A DNA stretch of 11,724 nucleotides from Chthoniobacter sp. (GCA_025351065.1 JANXWQ010000420.1:1-11724); one strand, 5' to 3'; shown: positions 1 to 7,649, counted from the first letter of the stretch. Numbers and translations: made by a program. The notes: a model not told the origin generated them from the sequence alone.

Positions 1-1334
1 GCGCGCACAAGAACGATCTGCGCGATCATGAGCGTGGACGGATTTATCGCGTGGTTTGGGACAAAGCTGCGAAGCCCGCGACCGCTCGCGACCTCGTCGC
101 CGCGCTCGATGGCGATACGCAGTACGGCCGATTGCAAACGCAGCGGAAAATCGTCGAGGAGAAAAAGACCGACGCCGCTCCGGCGCTTACCGCACTGGTC
201 AAAGCGAACGACGGCCACACCGGCGCGATCCACGCACTGTGGGCGCTAAACGGTCTCGGCGCGCTCGACGAGCCCACGCACAAAACCGCTCTCCTCGCCA
301 AAGACCCCGCGCTCCGGCGCAATGCCATCCGCGCGCTCGGCAATGACCGCGCGGCGCAGGCGCTCTTTTTCGGCAGCGGCGTCATCAGCGACCCCGACCT
401 CACCACGCGCCTCGCCGCGATGGTCAAGCTCGCCGCTTTCCCCACCACCCCAGAAATCAAAACCCTCGTCACCAAGCTCGCCGCCGATCCCCTCGTGCGC
501 GCCGACGAATGGCTCGCCGAAGCCGCGCGCATCCTCGGCAAAAAACATCAGACGCAGATTTACACCGAAGGCCCGAACCTGCTCCCGAACCCCGGCTTTG
601 AAACCCTCGCCGCCGACGGCCTGCCCGAAGGCTGGAAGCGCCGCGACTACGGCTCGCGCCCCGGCAACGCCGGCGCCGAATGGAAGGTCGTGACCGGCGA
701 CGGCAACATCCACAGCGGCACGAATGCCGTGCGCTGCATCGCGTTCGAGGAGGCCGACACCAGCTTCTTCGCCGACGTGCCGCTGAAGGCGAACACCGAA
801 TACAAACTCAGCGCGTGGATCAAAGGCCACGCCCTGCGCGGCAAAGTCAGCCTCAACGACAACGTCACCCACAACGAAACCGAAAAGGTCACGCGAGAGA
901 GCGACTGGACGGAAGTCGAGACGACTTGGAACAGCGGCGACAAAACCACCGCCAGCATCAACCTCCTCCTCGTCGCGAAAGGCGACGGCTACTTCGACGA
1001 CGTGAAGCTCACCGAACTCATCCCGCTCGGCGAAACCGCGGTGGCTGCGGGCGATGCGAAACGTGGCGAGGACATTTTTTGGAAACACCCCATCGCCGCG
1101 TGCATGAACTGCCACATGCTCGGCGGCAAAGGCGGCACCGTCGGCCCCGCGCTCGACGGCATCGCCACGCGCCAAAACGCCGCCTACCTCAGCGAGTCGC
1201 TGCTGGAACCCAGCAAGGTGCTCGCCAAAGGCTTCGAGCAGCTCGGCACCTCGCCGATGCCGCCGATGGGCCTCATCCTCAAGCCGCAGGAAATCGAGGA
1301 CATCAAAGCCTTTCTGCAAACGCTCAAGCAGTAA
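1..1334 (+). CDS. PVC-type c-type cytochrome / membrane-bound dehydrogenase, C-terminal part (5' end outside window)
   Basis: The reading frame is open from base 3 and enters from the left edge; 443 residues are visible. The first residues contain RGRIYRVVW, the usual last strand of the beta-propeller in PVC-type dehydrogenases, so an internal start at 51 (GTG) is not the real start. Fragment residues about 18-180 are alanine/leucine-rich HEAT-like helices. About 192-337 is a jelly-roll carbohydrate-binding-like domain (NLLPNPGFE at the start, YFDDVKL at the end). About 355-443 is a c-type haem domain with CMNCH at 1101-1115 and a likely axial Met in SPMPPMG. Family knowledge: these large exported proteins of Planctomycetes and Verrucomicrobia are predicted periplasmic electron-transfer enzymes, substrate usually unknown. 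The protein ends with a normal helix (IKAFLQTLKQ) and TAA, so the 3' end is intact. The MFS gene follows on the same strand. Confidence 0.92.
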   Translation, partial: AHKNDLRDHERGRIYRVVWDKAAKPATARDLVAALDGDTQYGRLQTQRKIVEEKKTDAAPALTALVKANDGHTGAIHALWALNGLGALDEPTHKTALLAKDPALRRNAIRALGNDRAAQALFFGSGVISDPDLTTRLAAMVKLAAFPTTPEIKTLVTKLAADPLVRADEWLAEAARILGKKHQTQIYTEGPNLLPNPGFETLAADGLPEGWKRRDYGSRPGNAGAEWKVVTGDGNIHSGTNAVRCIAFEEADTSFFADVPLKANTEYKLSAWIKGHALRGKVSLNDNVTHNETEKVTRESDWTEVETTWNSGDKTTASINLLLVAKGDGYFDDVKLTELIPLGETAVAAGDAKRGEDIFWKHPIAACMNCHMLGGKGGTVGPALDGIATRQNAAYLSESLLEPSKVLAKGFEQLGTSPMPPMGLILKPQEIEDIKAFLQTLKQ

Positions 1335-1421
1335 CGCCGCGCCTTTTTTCTGAGCGAATCTCCGTCTGCAAAACCGACCGGCGCGTGGAGCGTCCTGTGC
1401 CATCCACCCTTTGCGCGCTAC

Positions 1422-2591
1422 ATGGGCGGCGAGGTGATTTCCATGCTCGGCACCTGGATGCAAATGCTCGCGCAAGGCTGGGTCGTCACCGCGCTGACCA
1501 CCAGCGCCTTCACCCTCGGCCTCGTCAATTTCGCCTCCGGCGTGCCCATGCTTTTGCTAACCATGTACGGCGGCTCGGTCGCGGATCGTTTCGACAAACG
1601 GCGCATCCTCATCGCCACGCAGATCGTGCAGGCCATGCTCGCCGTGGCTGTCGGCTGGCTGGTCGCCAGCCATCAGGTGCAGATCCTCCACATCGTCATC
1701 GCCGGCATGTGCCTGGGCATTTCCACGGCGTTTGAAATGCCCGCCGCCTCCGCACTCGTGCCAGAGCTGGTGGCGCGCGAACAGCTCTCCGCGGCCATCG
1801 CCGTGGATCGCTCGGTCTTTCACGCCACCCGCCTCGCCGGACCCGCACTCGGTGGCTGGGTGATCGGCTACTTCGGCACAGCGTCCGCGTTTTATCTCAA
1901 TGCGCTGACTTTCGGCGCGCTCATCGCCGCGCTGCTCACGCTCCACCCGCGACCGCTCGGCACCGCGGAGGAAGAGCGCCAGCGGCAGGGCGGCATGAAG
2001 GAAGGCTGGGCCTTCGTCCGCGCGGACCGACCGAGTTTCAGCATGATCCTGCTGCTGGCGATTTCCTGTTTCTGCATCTCACCGTTTTTCATGATCCTCA
2101 TGCCGCTCTACTCGCGGCACGTCCTGCACATCGCCGCCGCGCAGCACGGGCTGCTCATGGCGTCGTCGGGCATCGGCGCGTTCGTCGGCTCGATCTGGCT
2201 GCTCTCGATCCGGCGGGAAAAGCGCCACCTCTGGCTGCGCGCTGCCGTCGCCGCCGTGGTGGTGGCCATGGCCGCGCTCGCCCTCGCGCAGACGCTCATG
2301 CAGGGCATGGTCGCGATGATCGTCCTGACGCTCGGCACCTCCACGATCTTCGGCGTGGCGAATACCATCGTGCAGGAACGCGCGCCCGACCCCATCCGCG
2401 GACGCGTCTCCGCGATTGTCGGGCTGAGCTTCTTCGGCGTGCTGCCCTTCGCCGGCCTGCTCGTCACCGAATTCGCCGACCTCGCCGGCCTCCGCGTGGC
2501 GATGGGCACCGCCGCCGCGTGCTACGCGCTCGCCGCGTCCTTCGTCCTCCACCACCACCGCGCGGCGACTCTACCGCCGCTCCCGCACTAA
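1422..2591 (+). CDS. MFS transporter, EntS/MFS_3-like exporter
   Basis: A 389-residue, strongly hydrophobic protein with about 12 membrane spans, typical of major facilitator exporters of the MFS_3 / enterobactin-exporter-like group. GTWMQMLAQGW at residues 10-20 is the characteristic first helix of this group, and GGSVADRFDKRR (50-61) is MFS motif A in the loop between helices 2 and 3. It probably exports a small molecule by proton antiport in the inner membrane; the substrate cannot be told. The ATG at 1422 is the first ATG, but homology-like sequence (FARYMGGEVISMLG) begins before it and the frame is open back to the TAA at 1332. The only plausible upstream start is a CTG at 1350, giving 413 residues beginning (M)SESPSAKPTG. 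The gene lies 87 bases after the cytochrome gene and could be co-transcribed with it. Family assignment is firm; the start is not. Confidence 0.92.
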   Translation: MGGEVISMLGTWMQMLAQGWVVTALTTSAFTLGLVNFASGVPMLLLTMYGGSVADRFDKRRILIATQIVQAMLAVAVGWLVASHQVQILHIVIAGMCLGISTAFEMPAASALVPELVAREQLSAAIAVDRSVFHATRLAGPALGGWVIGYFGTASAFYLNALTFGALIAALLTLHPRPLGTAEEERQRQGGMKEGWAFVRADRPSFSMILLLAISCFCISPFFMILMPLYSRHVLHIAAAQHGLLMASSGIGAFVGSIWLLSIRREKRHLWLRAAVAAVVVAMAALALAQTLMQGMVAMIVLTLGTSTIFGVANTIVQERAPDPIRGRVSAIVGLSFFGVLPFAGLLVTEFADLAGLRVAMGTAAACYALAASFVLHHHRAATLPPLPH

Positions 2592-2703
2592 GCGGCGCAG
2601 CCGCCGTCTCCGGGGAGCGCACGCCTCTTTCCGATTTCACCATTTGCTCGCTTCTCGCGGCGCGAACATGACGTAGTGAAATGCGTCCGCCAACCTCCCC
2701 GCC

Positions 2704-3698
2704 ATGACTCCGAACCGCACCTTCCCGCTCGCCGTCGCCGCGCTGCTTGCGCTCCCGCCTTTCGCCCTCGCGCAAGAAGCAGGCGATGACGCCAAACCAA
2801 GCAAACAAGCCGCTCCCGGGGCGGACAGCGCCGAGGCGGCGGTGAAAAAACTCAGCGTCGCGCCGGGCTTGCAGGTCGAGGTGTGGGCAAGCGAACCGCT
2901 GCGGCAAAATCCCGTCGCGTTTTGCTTCGACGAAAAGGGACGCGCCTTCGTCGTCGAGACGGGCCGCCGCCGTTCGAGCGTGCCGGACATCCGGCGGCAT
3001 GATGCGTGGCGGACCGAAAATCTCGGGCTGCGCACGGTCGAGGAGCGCATGAGGCGATTGAGGCACTCGTGCAGTGGAAGCAAAATCTCGGTCGCGACCG
3101 GGTGCTCGGCATCGTCCTCCCGCCTGGTTGGAAACGCGATTTCGATTCGACAAACATCTATCTCAATACCGACAAGCTTTTGTTTTCAGCACCCGACAGC
3201 ATTCGTGTGGCGGCGGCGGATGCCTGCACCGTGCTGAAAACTCGCTGGGCAGAAGACGACCTCAAGAAACTGCTCGCCGATAAGAGCGCAACTGGCGCGG
3301 CACGTTCGTCCGCGCTTCGGGCGCTTGCAGCAATTCAGTTACCGAGCTTCGACAAGGCGATAGAACTCGCGCTGGCGTCGAATGACAAAACACTCATGCA
3401 AGCCGCACGGCAGCTTGTGTCCAAAACCTCACCCGATCCAAATGCGGTTATCGCGCCGGGCTTTGACAACGTGCTGGTGACGCTCAACAACGGCGACATG
3501 GTCGCCGGGCTGCTCAATGCGGAGGACGCCAACGAAGTCACGCTCGCCTCGCTCGTTGATGGCAAAAAACAGAAGGTCAAAAAAGCCGACATCAAAGAGC
3601 GCACGACCGTCCCCAGCGCCATGCCGCCCGGCCTCGGCGACGTGCTCGGCAAGCGCGGCCTGCGTGATGTGATCGAGTATCTCTCGACGGTGCAGTGA
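2704..3698 (+). pseudogene. PVC-type membrane-bound dehydrogenase / haem protein, collapsed by internal deletions
   Basis: Two frames carry pieces of one protein family. Frame from ATG 2704: a signal peptide (residues 1-23, cleavage near ALA-QE), then the start of the propeller: APGLQVEVWASEPLRQNPVA, FDEKGRAFVVET, PDIRRH and TVEERM, ending near base 3051. After that this frame loses family character and stops at 3237. From about 3051 the frame two bases on carries HEAT-like helices (EAIEALVQW, SIRVAAADA) and then the family C-terminus (NVLVTLNNGDMVAGLL, VKKADIKERTTVPSAMPPGL), stopping at 3698. Intact relatives are usually about 1000 residues; here only 995 bases remain. Most of the propeller is missing, and no CxxCH is present: helices run straight into PNAVIAPGFDNV near 3426-3443, where a haem domain would be expected. 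The product is therefore unlikely to work. A misassembly would give the same picture. It may be a paralogue of the gene at the left edge. Confidence 0.75.
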
Positions 3699-3709
3699 GC
3701 GTGGGAGCG

Positions 3710-3739
3710 GCGAGGTGGCGCGTGGCGCGCACCGCTCGC
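3710..3739. terminator. GC-rich hairpin downstream of the collapsed PVC-type gene
   Basis: Arms gcgaggtggcgcg (3710-3722) and cgcgcaccgctcgc (3726-3739) pair with small bulges around a three-base loop, 11 bases after the stop at 3698. It lacks a T-run, so it is not a classical intrinsic terminator. Its place after a gene end in a convergent gap suggests a transcript-end or stabilising hairpin. Confidence 0.35.
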
Positions 3740-3798
3740 ATGAACGACTTTCGCGAGGCTCCATAATCGCCTAGTGAAGGTGAGGATTAGCGGCAGCG

Positions 3799-3820
3799 GG
3801 GGCGGTTTGGGAATCGCCCC
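3799..3820. terminator. Short stem-loop between convergent genes
   Basis: ggggcg (3799-3804) pairs with cgcccc (3815-3820) around a ten-base loop, just beyond the stop of the leftward lipoprotein gene at 3830. A six-base GC stem with no T-run; it could help terminate from either side but is weak evidence. Confidence 0.25.
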
Positions 3821-3829
3821 TCCCCGGGC

Positions 3830-4453
3830 CTACCGCGCGAGGCGGCGGAAGATCATGGGCTCTTCGGTGAAGAGTTTGCGCGGGTCGCCGGCGGCGATGA
3901 AGGCGGCGAGATGCTCGGTGGTGTCGGTGAGCAGGACGCTGTCGCCAAATTTCGACGCGGTGATTTTGCCGCGAAGCTGGCCGGCTTTGACGGCGGTGAC
4001 GAAGGCGCTTTCGTTGGCGGTCCAGATGCGCAGGTCGCCGCGCCAGCTCACTTCGTAGCGGGCGAAGCCGTAGTGGAAGGACGGCTTTTTCGAGCCTTCC
4101 TTCAGCTCGATGAAGCTGAGGTAATTGTGTCCGGCGATCCTGGTGGCAAGGGCGTGGTAGCGCGTGGTGTCGAGGCGGCTTTTCAGCTCGTGGCCGACGG
4201 CGAGGATTTCGAGCTGGGTGGTGGTGCGGTGTATGCCTTTCGCGCTGTCGCTCGCACCGCGGTAGTGGAAATGCCAGTAGCCGCGCGCCGCGTTTGCGCC
4301 CTTGTCCTTGTCGATTTGCTGATAGACGCCCTCGAAGCGGGCGTCGATGAGCGAGGTGGCGGGTGTGGAAAGCGGGTTGACGGATTCGGGCAGACAGCCG
4401 GCTAGGAGGAGGCAGGTAGTGGCGAGGAGGGTGGGGAGGAGGTGGAATTTCAT
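3830..4453 (-). CDS. Outer-envelope lipoprotein of unknown function
   Basis: A 207-residue protein starting MKFHLLPTLL, with a lipoprotein signal peptide: basic start, hydrophobic core, and lipobox LLLAGC with the lipidated Cys at residue 20. The frame is open upstream to 4651, but that extension is basic, non-conserved-looking and would bury the signal peptide, so the ATG at 4453 is chosen. The mature part has alternating polar and aromatic segments (GYWHFHYRG, HNYLSFIEL, YGFARYEVSW) that suggest a beta-rich fold, and ends with DTTEHLAAFIAAGD and an Arg-rich tail. The general layout (YLSF..., then an xYEV... strand, then KLF near the end) recalls small lipoproteins of unknown role seen in several Gram-negative phyla. 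It lies 155 bases downstream of ptsI on the same strand, so read-through is possible. No Shine-Dalgarno sequence is visible. Function not known. Confidence 0.82.
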   Translation of the reverse strand: MKFHLLPTLLATTCLLLAGCLPESVNPLSTPATSLIDARFEGVYQQIDKDKGANAARGYWHFHYRGASDSAKGIHRTTTQLEILAVGHELKSRLDTTRYHALATRIAGHNYLSFIELKEGSKKPSFHYGFARYEVSWRGDLRIWTANESAFVTAVKAGQLRGKITASKFGDSVLLTDTTEHLAAFIAAGDPRKLFTEEPMIFRRLAR

Positions 4454-4544
4454 GGTGCGGTTCGGATGAGGTTCGGGGATTACTTGGAAAAATGCCGGCC
4501 GCCTCCGCCCCTTTCGGTTAGCGGTTCTCCACTCCGCCTTGGTC

Positions 4545-4603
4545 GCAGAGCCTCCAAAGGCTGCGTTCAAAATGACGGGCAGGTTTTGGTGCGCGAAGCG
4601 CGC
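4545..4603 (-). terminator. Two weak hairpins after ptsI, possible transcript end
   Basis: Downstream of the ptsI stop (4609, leftward) there is a stem gcgcg/cgcgc (4591-4595 with 4599-4603) and then a bulged stem gcagagcc/ggctgc (4545-4552 with 4559-4564). Neither has a following T-run. They may mark partial termination before the lipoprotein gene. The rest of the 4454-4608 gap shows nothing recognisable. Confidence 0.22.
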
Positions 4604-4608
4604 GCGCT

Positions 4609-6363
4609 CTACAGCAACTCGGGGTAATGCGCGCGGGCAACGGCGTCGCATTGGGCGAGGATGGCGGTGGCGGTGTCGAGGTGCTGGATGTCGGCGATGA
4701 GTTGGGCGCAGGCGGCGCTGTCGAGCGCCTGGACGGCGCGTTTGACGCGGGGGACGGAGGCAGCGCCGGCGCTGAGTTCATCGACGCCAAGGCCGAGGAG
4801 GAGCGGAGTGAGCACGATGTCGCCGGCCATTTCGCCGCAGACACCGACCCATAGATTGCGCGCATGCGCGGCTTCGACGGTCATGCGGATAAGGCGGATG
4901 ATTGCGGGATGCGTAGGCTCGTAGAGGTGCGCGATGTGCTCGTTCAGGCGATCGACGGCGATGGAGTACTGGATGAGGTCGTTCGTGCCGATGCTGAAAA
5001 AGCTGACCTCTTTCGCCAGGATGTCGGCGGAGATGGCGGCGCTGGGAATTTCGATCATCGCGCCGACTTCCATCGTCTCGCTGAAGGGCACGCCCTCGGC
5101 GCGCAACTCGGCGCGACATTCCTCGAGGATGACGTTGGCGCGGCGGAGTTCGTCCACGCCGGAGATCATGGGATACATCATCTTCACGTTGCCGCCGGCG
5201 CTGGCACGGAGGATGGCGCGGAGCTGAGTTTTGAAGACATCCACGCGCTCGAGGCAGAAGCGGATGGCCCGCCAGCCGAGGAAGGGATTCAGCTCCTCGG
5301 GCATGTGCAGGGTGCTCATGAATTTGTCGCCGCCGAGATCGAGGGTGCGGATGATGACGCTATGCGGCGCGGCGGCTTCGGCCACCTGGCGGTAGGCGGC
5401 GTACTGCTCCTCCTCGGTAGGGAGTTCGCTTTTGTTGAGGTAGAAAAACTCAGTGCGGTAGAGGCCCACGCCCTCGGCTCCGTTTTGCCGGACCTGCTCC
5501 ATGTCGCCGGGCAGCTCGATATTCGCGGAGAGGATGACGTGGCGGCCGTCGAGCGTGGTGGAGGCGGTTTCGCGGAGGTGGGTGAGCTTTTCCTCGACCT
5601 CGGTTTTTTTGATTTCGAGTTCGCCGTATTCCCAGAGCGTCTGGTCGCTGGGGTTGACGATGATGAGGCCGTTGTAGCCGTCGAGCAGGATGTGGTCGCC
5701 GCTGGAGAGCTGAACGCTGGCGTCGTGAAGGCCGACGACGGCGGGGATGTTCAGCGAGCGCGCCATGATGGCGGTGTGCGAGGTCTTGCTGCCGACATCG
5801 GTGGCAAAGGCGAGGACCAGCGTGCGGTCGAGCTGCGCGGTGTCGGAGGGCGCGAGGTTGTGCGCGATAAGGATGTGCGGCGTGCCGATGCTGGAAAGGT
5901 CGCGCGCCTCCTTGCCCATGAGGTTGTGAATGATGCGGCGGGTGACATCGTGGATGTCGAGCGCGCGCTCGCGCAGATAGGGGTCGTCGATTTCGCTGAG
6001 CGTCTTGGCGTAGCGTCCGGCCACGTTTTGGAAGATGTGCTCCACGTTCATCTTGTCGCGCGCGAGGGTGCGCAGGACTTCGTCGATGAGGGTGCGGTCT
6101 TCGACGACGAGGAGGTGGGCGTCGAAAATGCCGGCGTCTTTGGCGCCGATGGATTCGGCGATGCGCTGCTGCATTTCCAAAATCTGCGCGCGGGTGGCGA
6201 TCAGCGCGGTCTCGAAGCGCGCGATCTCCTCGGGGATTTCGCTTTCCTCGATGCGCCGCGAGGGCGCGGCCTCGTCGTCCGGGCGATAGACGAAGACGGT
6301 GCCGCGCGCGATGCCCGGCGAGACGCCGGTGCCCTGAAAGCGTTTTTCCTCGGCGGTGCTCAT
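4609..6363 (-). CDS. ptsI: PTS enzyme I (phosphoenolpyruvate-protein phosphotransferase)
   Basis: A full-length 584-residue enzyme I (E. coli EI is 575). It takes phosphate from phosphoenolpyruvate onto a His and passes it to HPr in the cytoplasm. N-terminal HPr-binding/helical region about 1-150; phosphohistidine domain with GSKTSHTAIMARS (191-203), His196 being the phosphorylated residue; C-terminal PEP-binding TIM barrel with GVGLYRTEF (Arg303), RTLDLGGDK (Arg339), metal-binding MIEIPSA (437-443) and SIGTNDLIQY (457-466), and the proton-donor Cys509 in GVCGEMAGD. All these sit at a constant +7 from the E. coli positions (His189, Arg296, Arg332, Cys502), so the enzyme looks fully active. 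It starts 15 bases after the ptsH stop and is the last gene of the hprK-ptsH-ptsI operon. No GAF domain is fused at the N-terminus, so it is the EI type rather than the nitrogen-type PtsP. Confidence 0.97.
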   Translation of the reverse strand: MSTAEEKRFQGTGVSPGIARGTVFVYRPDDEAAPSRRIEESEIPEEIARFETALIATRAQILEMQQRIAESIGAKDAGIFDAHLLVVEDRTLIDEVLRTLARDKMNVEHIFQNVAGRYAKTLSEIDDPYLRERALDIHDVTRRIIHNLMGKEARDLSSIGTPHILIAHNLAPSDTAQLDRTLVLAFATDVGSKTSHTAIMARSLNIPAVVGLHDASVQLSSGDHILLDGYNGLIIVNPSDQTLWEYGELEIKKTEVEEKLTHLRETASTTLDGRHVILSANIELPGDMEQVRQNGAEGVGLYRTEFFYLNKSELPTEEEQYAAYRQVAEAAAPHSVIIRTLDLGGDKFMSTLHMPEELNPFLGWRAIRFCLERVDVFKTQLRAILRASAGGNVKMMYPMISGVDELRRANVILEECRAELRAEGVPFSETMEVGAMIEIPSAAISADILAKEVSFFSIGTNDLIQYSIAVDRLNEHIAHLYEPTHPAIIRLIRMTVEAAHARNLWVGVCGEMAGDIVLTPLLLGLGVDELSAGAASVPRVKRAVQALDSAACAQLIADIQHLDTATAILAQCDAVARAHYPELL

Positions 6364-6378
6364 GGGTGGGAGCGGCGG

Positions 6379-6687
6379 TCAGTCCTCATCGAATTTGCGC
6401 GTGATGACGGCTTCGATTTCGGCGAGCGCCTTGTCAGCGTCCGCGCCCTCGCAGGTGATGAGCAGCTTCGAGCCCTGGCCCGCGGCGAGCATCATCAGGC
6501 CCATGATGCTTTTGCCGTTCACGCGCTCGCCGTCCTTTTCCACCCAGACCTCGCAGCGGAAACGGCTCGCCGCTTTCACAAACATGGCCGAGGGGCGCGC
6601 GTGCATGCCGAGCCGGTTCAGGATGATGAGTTCCTTCGTGGCTTTGCCGGGCGGGGTGGATTCGGTTTTGCGGCTGAGCAGGCCCAT
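6379..6687 (-). CDS. ptsH: HPr phosphocarrier protein with N-terminal extension
   Basis: A 102-residue HPr. It accepts phosphate from enzyme I on His29 (NRLGMHARPS, 24-33; equals His15 of standard HPr) and carries the regulatory serine Ser60 (GKSIMGLMMLAAGQGS, 58-73; equals Ser46), the target of HPr kinase/phosphorylase. The spacing His+31=Ser is exactly the standard one. Both sites are therefore intact, which fits the adjacent hprK. The protein has about 14 extra residues before the usual start (MGLLSRKTESTPPG) and no internal Met that would remove them. Its ATG overlaps the hprK stop as TAATG, so the start is well supported by translational coupling. It also ends with an acidic tail (KFDED). 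A nitrogen-type NPr is possible in name, but the Ser site and hprK partner favour a HPr that is regulated by serine phosphorylation. Confidence 0.95.
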   Translation of the reverse strand: MGLLSRKTESTPPGKATKELIILNRLGMHARPSAMFVKAASRFRCEVWVEKDGERVNGKSIMGLMMLAAGQGSKLLITCEGADADKALAEIEAVITRKFDED

Positions 6688-7649
6688 TAGGGTTCTTTCT
6701 TTTTCTGCATGGATTTTAGCAATCTTTCGTTGAATTCGACAGCGCTGTTCTGGCCCATGCTTTTGAGCTTCTGATCCATCGCGGCTACCTCCACAAGGCG
6801 GCCCAGGTCGCGGCCCATGCGCACGGGGATGGTGATGTGCGGGATCAGGATGTCCAAGATCTCGTAGTATTCCTGATCCAGCCCGATGCGATCGACTTCC
6901 TCCAGCTCCTGCCAGTCCTTGAGGGTCACGATGAGGTCGAGCCGTTTTTCCAGCCGCACGGAGCCGACGCCAAAGACCGACATGACATTGATGACGCCGA
7001 TCCCGCGCACCTCCATGTGGTAGCGCGTGAGGTCGGGCGAAGTGCCCACCAGCTCGCGGCCCTCCAGCGCGCGGAAGCGCGTCATGTCATCGCTCACGAG
7101 GCTGTGCCCGCGCTCGATGAGGCCGAGCACGCACTCGCTTTTGCCAATGCCGCTGGAGCCGCGGATGAGCGTGCCCACGCCCATGACATCCATCATGCTG
7201 CCGTACTCGCTTTTCGTCGGCGCAAAGTCGAACTCCAGCGCGAGCGTGGCCGCATTGGTGTAGCGCATCGTGATCATCGGCGTGCGAAAGACGGCCACGC
7301 CCGCGGCCTCGGCTTCTTCGAGCAGCGCCGACGGCGGTTTCGCCGAGCGCGAAATAACGATGCACGGGATGGGCTCCGCGCACAGCGCGCGAAAGCGGAC
7401 GCGCACCTCGGCGTCCGCGAGGCTCTTGAGATACGACAACTCGGCGCTGCCGAGCACCTGGATCCGCTTGGCCGCGAAGTAGCTGAAAAAGCCGGCCAGC
7501 GCGAGGCCGGGGCGGTTGATGGTGGGCTCGCGGATGCGCCGGTCGAAGCCCGTGTCCGAGCCGAGCAGTTTCATCTGCAAGGACTCGGAGTGGCGGGTGT
7601 AAAACTCGCCCACGGTCACGGACGGGCTTTTGGTTTCGGGCGCACTCAT
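6687..7649 (-). CDS. hprK: HPr kinase/phosphorylase
   Basis: A 320-residue HprK (B. subtilis about 310). It phosphorylates and dephosphorylates the regulatory serine of HPr in response to ATP/PPi and phosphate. N-terminal domain about 1-140 (INRPGLALAGFFSYF, QVLGSAELSYL); Walker A GSSGIGKSE (164-172, Lys170); LVSDD with the catalytic Asp188; HprK signature EVRGIGVINVMSVFG (213-227) with metal ligand Glu213; Arg254; and the C-terminal VEVAAMDQKLKSMGQN (286-301). Counting from the P-loop Lys, all these match B. subtilis positions (Lys159, Asp177, Glu202, Arg243) except one: the conserved His 21 residues before the Lys (His138, in IHGVLVD) is Tyr149 here (EYGSMMD). It is the first gene of the operon; the 100 bases upstream include an AT-rich stretch near 7696-7720 that may hold the promoter, though no clean -35/-10 pair is seen. 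The ATG at 7649 has a loose GGGGA about nine bases before it. Confidence 0.97.
   Translation of the reverse strand: MSAPETKSPSVTVGEFYTRHSESLQMKLLGSDTGFDRRIREPTINRPGLALAGFFSYFAAKRIQVLGSAELSYLKSLADAEVRVRFRALCAEPIPCIVISRSAKPPSALLEEAEAAGVAVFRTPMITMRYTNAATLALEFDFAPTKSEYGSMMDVMGVGTLIRGSSGIGKSECVLGLIERGHSLVSDDMTRFRALEGRELVGTSPDLTRYHMEVRGIGVINVMSVFGVGSVRLEKRLDLIVTLKDWQELEEVDRIGLDQEYYEILDILIPHITIPVRMGRDLGRLVEVAAMDQKLKSMGQNSAVEFNERLLKSMQKKKEP

Noticed and set aside
1335..1360. Terminator suggested by a run of six T after the haem protein gene
   Set aside because: No stable stem precedes the T-run, and the stretch may belong to the MFS coding frame.
246..1475. 409-codon open frame on the minus strand
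   Set aside because: Antisense to the haem protein with its clear CxxCH; composition is that of a GC-driven shadow frame.
4864..6690. 608-codon open frame on the plus strand
   Set aside because: It lies opposite ptsI and ptsH, whose active-site motifs are unmistakable. Its protein is a low-complexity Ala/Asp/Glu/Val-rich string typical of the antisense of a GC-rich gene.
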